A stretch of DNA of 64,000 nucleotides from Erythrocercus mccallii. Lineage: Eukaryota; Chordata; Aves; Passeriformes; Dicruridae. The DNA lies in assembly GCA_013397435.1 (NCBI GenBank), contig VZRG01001054.1, positions 37,346 through 101,345 of the forward strand. Reading direction: 5' to 3'. The first letter of the stretch is position 1, and each line of letters starts with the position of its first letter. Shown piece after piece: positions 59,371-64,000 of the stretch. A model generated the notes under the pieces. It was not told the DNA's origin. It did not search any database and saw only the letters and a program-made list of their open reading frames with translations. Both the position numbers and the translations under genes were made by a program.

Positions 59371-62300
59371 GGCCTAATCTTTCTTTGCTCTGTCTGTGCC
59401 AGGTCTTTCTCTCTCTCTCTCTTTTTTTTTCCTGTACCTCAGTTGAGGCTGAGACAAAGGGGACCCGATGTACTTATGTGGTTTTCCCTCCTAAGGCTCT
59501 GAAAATTAAAAATGAGTTGTCACTGGCCCAAGCCCCATGAAAACTGGGGATTTCAATCGACATTTCTGCCCCATTTCACTGCAGAGAGTGGGATGTAATT
59601 ATTACAAATGTCATGGTAACAAACTTGGTGGTTTTCACAGTGACAGTTGCCACTGCAGAAATAGCACAACAGAGAACAAAAATTACCTGTCAAGCAACTC
59701 ATTATGTTCATCCAAATCCTGGCTGTTCAATTCTCCATTGGGCTGCACCTGACACGGCACATCCAAATGCGCTCACAGATTGCCCGTGTGGATCCGTCTT
59801 GGGCTGTGGACATCCTCCCACAGCCCACCTGGGCAGCCTGCACCAGGGCCCCCGGGTCTGGAGGGATTTCAGTGCCTGCACAGAAAATGTCTCACACCCA
59901 GCGCAATCCCCTACTCTTAATATAGGGTCTGGGGAGAGCAAGGACCTTACGGAGCTGGCAGGGTTGAGTGGAGTCTGGTGTGGAGGTGGCTGAGAGGAGA
60001 CACATTGAATCCTGACATTCTCTGGAGCTGAAGTGCCCTGCGTTGTGACCTGCTCTTCACAGCGTGGGAGATGTGACTGTTCTGCTAAAATTGTAGCCCA
60101 CGAGTCAGAGTATTCAGTCTGAAAGCAGGAAATTAGGGTTGAATTTGTCTGTTTCCTCTGCTCTGGTGTTTTCCAGGCCCTGGGAAGTGCCCGAGACTTG
60201 TTCCAGGATAGAGAAATAGGAAAGCAGATGGGCATGCAGGCAGGAACACAGGACTCATTCTCTGGTGAAGTTAAGCAAAGGAGAATTTAGGATTCACTGG
60301 ACCAGAGATGCCAAGACAATTTAACACATTTGAGTATTTCAAGACCATAGTGAGGAGGCCTTGGACCATGGAATATCACAGGGATGGCTGAGCACATACT
60401 CTTGGACTAAAGTGGCACTCAGGTGCCTTCAACCACTGGAGGGACATTGGCATTGAAGCTGCCAGTGATAAAATGTGGCTGGCACGTGGTGTTCCCTGGA
60501 TGACACTGTGCTTTGCCACAGCTGCCTGCCAGCAGAGCCAGCCTGGCAGGAGGGAGCATCCCCAGGGCTAACCTCATTTTCTCTTCTTTGTTCATTTATC
60601 CCAATGCAAAAAGTGACATTTCTCTGCCTCTTGGACTTTAAGTTCACGAGATGATTTATTTCGTTCTTTTTTACTTCAAAGCAACTTAATAAATTCATCA
60701 CTGAATACCTTTTATCTGGTAATGGGAAGGAGTCTGATCAGATCACAACATGCAAACATTGCTTGCATCCTTTAGTGCTCTCCCTGAAGGGAAGGGTCTG
60801 ATGAACACAAACACCAGGCTATTAAGCAGTGTTTTTTCCAGCCCATAACTCACAAGGGGGAGTCATATGTCTACTCTTTGGATCTTTTACAGTGAGTTGA
60901 CTGATACTCTGAGCTGTAGTGCCTTATGGAAGGTACTGCTGAATATTTTCTATATTTTGCAACCCACAAGATAGATCAGGAAGGTGGAGGAAGCAAAAAC
61001 TTAGCTAGGGTAACAGTTGTAAATTCACAAGGAAAATCTTCACTGAAAAAAATTTCTCTTTCACTGGTTCTCTTAGAAGAAATACCTCTTTGAGGAAAGG
61101 GATTTCAAAATGGGGAATGACTGATTTTGAGCAAAACCTTCATTGATTTCTACCATTTTTTTAATTTGAGTACAAGAAAACTAATTCAAATAAAATAAGA
61201 AAGGACCTTTCACCTCAACAAAAATTTCAACTGTTTCCATCTCTTTTGACTAGGGAAACATGTCATGCCAGTGCAGCCATGGGGACACCCCGCTTCATTC
61301 ACCAGCAAGAAATTCCCTGCCACTTCTCAAAGTGATATGTGACCCTGAAGTCAATAACTTCTACATTTAATAGATCAAGCCAGGCTAGGGTGTTCTAGTA
61401 TAAATTTATACCATATTAGAATTTTGCTCAAGATATGATTCAAGTACCTAAGGATGAACAAAGTAACCCACAAACCAGACACTGATTTCCCAAAGGGGTG
61501 CTTGCAATAGGAAATCAGTTGGCAGCATGCAGAATTAGGGCTTTAATTGCTCCTAAACCAAAATGATGTGGAACTATATTTTTAACCTTTCAGAGTGTGT
61601 TCACTATTGGAGAAATTCTGGGATGGCTGCCTATAAATTGATGCAGCAGATCCTTTTGACCTGGGCTACCAAGGGATTGACTATAGCTCAATGAAGAGCA
61701 CTTAAAAACTAGATGCATTTCACTTTTTTTTTTCCCTGATTAAATATTTTGCCAAGGCTGAACCTGAAAAGAGCAAAATTCCACCCGTACTCCAAAAAGA
61801 GCAGCCTAGGATTTTTTAAAATTTTTAATGTTTCACAGTTTTAAAATTAGGAATACGCTTTCATTTGCCTAACACTTTTATTAGGGTTTTTAGTGTACAT
61901 CTGGAGGTGTGAGATTCTCCCTATTTTCCACCTTATGTCTCCATCCCTCCTTTTTTGTTCATTTAAGTAAGAAGGGCTGAAAGGAGGAAATACCAAAAGC
62001 TGAAGATTCTTTTTTAGTTCACTATTTTGATCCTTCCTTCTCTACAAAATAAATTTTTGTAAATCAAAGAAATCCCAACAATAATAACAATTATTATTAT
62101 ATAACTTGTTTCCCCTAAATTACAAGGAGTTGTTTTGACTCTGTTTTGTCTGCCAGGCTAATAATATTGCAGCTAAAGAATGCATGGGGGGTTTGGGCAG
62201 GCCTCTCAGCAGATGAAAAATAATTTTAATAAATAGAAGAAGCTATTGGCAGAGGAGAACAATCTTGGTATTTTTAACACATCAAAAAACCCTATTTTCA

Positions 62301-64000
62301 GCCTTTGACCTTTCAGATCAGAAAATTCTGAGAAACAGTCAAAACTAGTTTGTTTTCAGCTTTCTCCATCTTTATACTCAATCTCGTCTCCACCCACAGG
62401 TTCACCCACTCCATTGCTAATTAAAACAACTCAATATCTTTGTCTTTTGTGCCTGTCTTTGCAGTTGATAGGGTCCCTGTTCCCTTGAAGCTGGAATGCT
62501 TCCTTGTATCCACAGAGAAGGGCAAAGAGAATTGTTATGCAATGTTGAACTGCTACAGCAGGGAAGGAGAACACATTGTCAGAGCTCGGGCAGAATGAGA
62601 AGGTGAAGATTAATGAGTCTGAGGGGCCTGAGGTCCTCTCCTCGTGTGCTGCCAGCATGGGGCATGTGCTTGGAAAGGAGAGGTGGTCACAGCCAGGTTC
62701 TTGCTGCCACGGCCCCGAGAAATCATAATTTTGCCACAGATTTGAAATCCAAGTCGTGCTCATCAAAGTGTGCCTGGGCTAGGTTAATAAGAGAAGAAGG
62801 TGGGGAAGGTTAGGGCAGGGGAGCTGCACAAGTTCTTTGAAGCTGGAGAAGACAAAATCACTTTATTTTAGTGGTTAATTTAAGGTCTTATCTCCACGTT
62901 CTTGGAGCTCTGTATTGGCTGAAGCCACCCTTCCCTGCGGGGCTTTGTCCTCTGAACTCTTCATGAAGTTTCAATGACGTATCAGGGATAAAAGGTTAAG
63001 AACAAAACCAGAGAACCAACACTTTTTTTTTTTTCAGATTCTTGTGGATTTGATCTCAAAGAGAAGAATATTCAGACCCCTAATCCAGCTGGCAGATCTG
63101 TGCTCCTTCCCCTGTCCTGAAGTCTTTTCTGGGACATTTAAGCCAGGCTCCCACTGTGCTGAGGTTCAGAAGCAGGTTTACAAAGCTCAAAAGCCTCCCA
63201 GGAGGAAGCTCCTTTGTCTTCCCCTTTTACAAAAGCCCTGTGGTGCCCCTCTGGTTGCTTTCCAGCAGACCCAGCTTCCAAAGCCTTCCCTCCAAGCACA
63301 GAGGGATATTTCTTTCACCTAACTGTCCTCTTGTGTTTGGGAAAGCTTTGAAGTGGAGCCACTTGTGGAGCATGTTTAGTAATAGGATGTGTCTCTGCTG
63401 CTTTGCAGTGTGCGTCCTGTAAATGGCTTTGCTATGGCATTTAATCAATTGTTTCAGCTGTTTATTACCTTGTATATCACAATGCAATGGAGATAGTTGT
63501 TTTGGTTAACTTTATTGGATCTGAAATAAATACACAGGATCCACTTAGAGTTCTCTTGGAAGGATATGCTTTGAATGCACTGAACCAAAGCAGGCAGTGA
63601 AACTCGCTGCCCAACAGCAGAACAAATCTGTGTACAAAATTAAACAACTGGCTCCATGCTTGGAATAATGCCTTGGAGAGCACGGTGAGGTCTATAACAT
63701 TGTCTCAGCAGATAAAACTTTCTGCCTTTGCTGCTCCTTCTTAGATGACTCCTGCAAAGGCAGTGTTGAGGACCCTGGTTTTACCTACTACAATGGAATA
63801 AACAAAAATGTGTGTCCAGAGTTACTGGAAAATGTTTGGAGAAGCCCCAGCACCACAGACCAGGGAGCTCCAGCTTCAGCAGCCTCACAGGAGACAGAGA
63901 GTAGAGGAATCTAGACTGCCATATATTTCCTTGACTCCACTGATTTGTCCTCATATTGGTTTGCTCATATTTGACAGACACACAGAAGCCCTGGGGATAA
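59371..64000. other. Unique non-coding stretch to the right edge
   Basis: A (TC)7 run then nine T lies at 59408-59430. A 175-codon minus-strand open frame (59708-60235) has no recognisable domain. The part 60700-62400 is AT-rich. A strong acceptor-like tract at 63022-63037 precedes a 94-codon open stretch (see findings). No mobile element is recognised. Confidence 0.5.

Noticed and set aside
59708..60235. 175-codon minus-strand open frame
   Set aside because: No recognisable domain, overlapping plus-strand frames of 126 and 73 codons, and ordinary composition.

Overview
The window looks like non-coding DNA from a bird, probably a songbird. No protein-coding exon can be supported. The avian call rests on three CR1 LINE 3'-end fragments (7274-7330, 7382-7700 and 39560-39840, all minus strand) and one diverged endogenous-retrovirus LTR (about 36079-36540, plus strand) of a kind I recognise from avian, especially songbird, genomes. 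No mammalian SINE or L1 sequence was seen. Low recognisable repeat content, AT-leaning composition and sparse CpG fit vertebrate intergenic or intronic sequence. Open frames are short (203 aa at most, apart from frames running through an assembly gap), lie on both strands, and none resembles a known family.

Layout. 1-7.3 kb: unique DNA with a (CCAA)15 tract near the left edge. 7.27-7.7 kb: two CR1 3' ends in the same orientation, about 50 bp apart. 7.7-15.8 kb: unique DNA with an A/C-rich block at 14.5 kb. 15.79-16.17 kb: a (TTCCTC)n homopyrimidine tract that runs into a 280-base run of N. 16.2-29.9 kb: mostly unique DNA with a 25-bp minisatellite (21.2 kb), long T tracts (21.7 and 24.45 kb), a 20-bp perfect palindrome (22.3 kb), a one-base-loop G-quadruplex motif (23.8 kb) and a 13-bp-arm inverted repeat (25.9 kb). 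30-39.4 kb: a hairpin (34.0 kb) and the solo-type LTR with TATA box and G-quadruplex motif (36.1-36.5 kb). 39.5-64 kb: an old CR1 (39.6 kb), then unique DNA with three stretches whose motif content suggests developmental enhancers (40.3, 48.15-48.65 and 59.05-59.37 kb), plus a 20-bp minisatellite (57.35 kb).

There are no genes to connect into a pathway. The likeliest function of the unique DNA is cis-regulation of a gene outside the window; this is inferred from motif content only. I did not find a previously undescribed biological system. The most testable leads are the paired homeodomain-type site clusters at 40.3 and 59.1 kb, the octamer cluster at 48.2-48.6 kb, a possible poly(A)-tailed retrocopy at 24.44-24.75 kb (uncommon in birds), and three exon-like signals (29.7, 55.2 and 63.0 kb).
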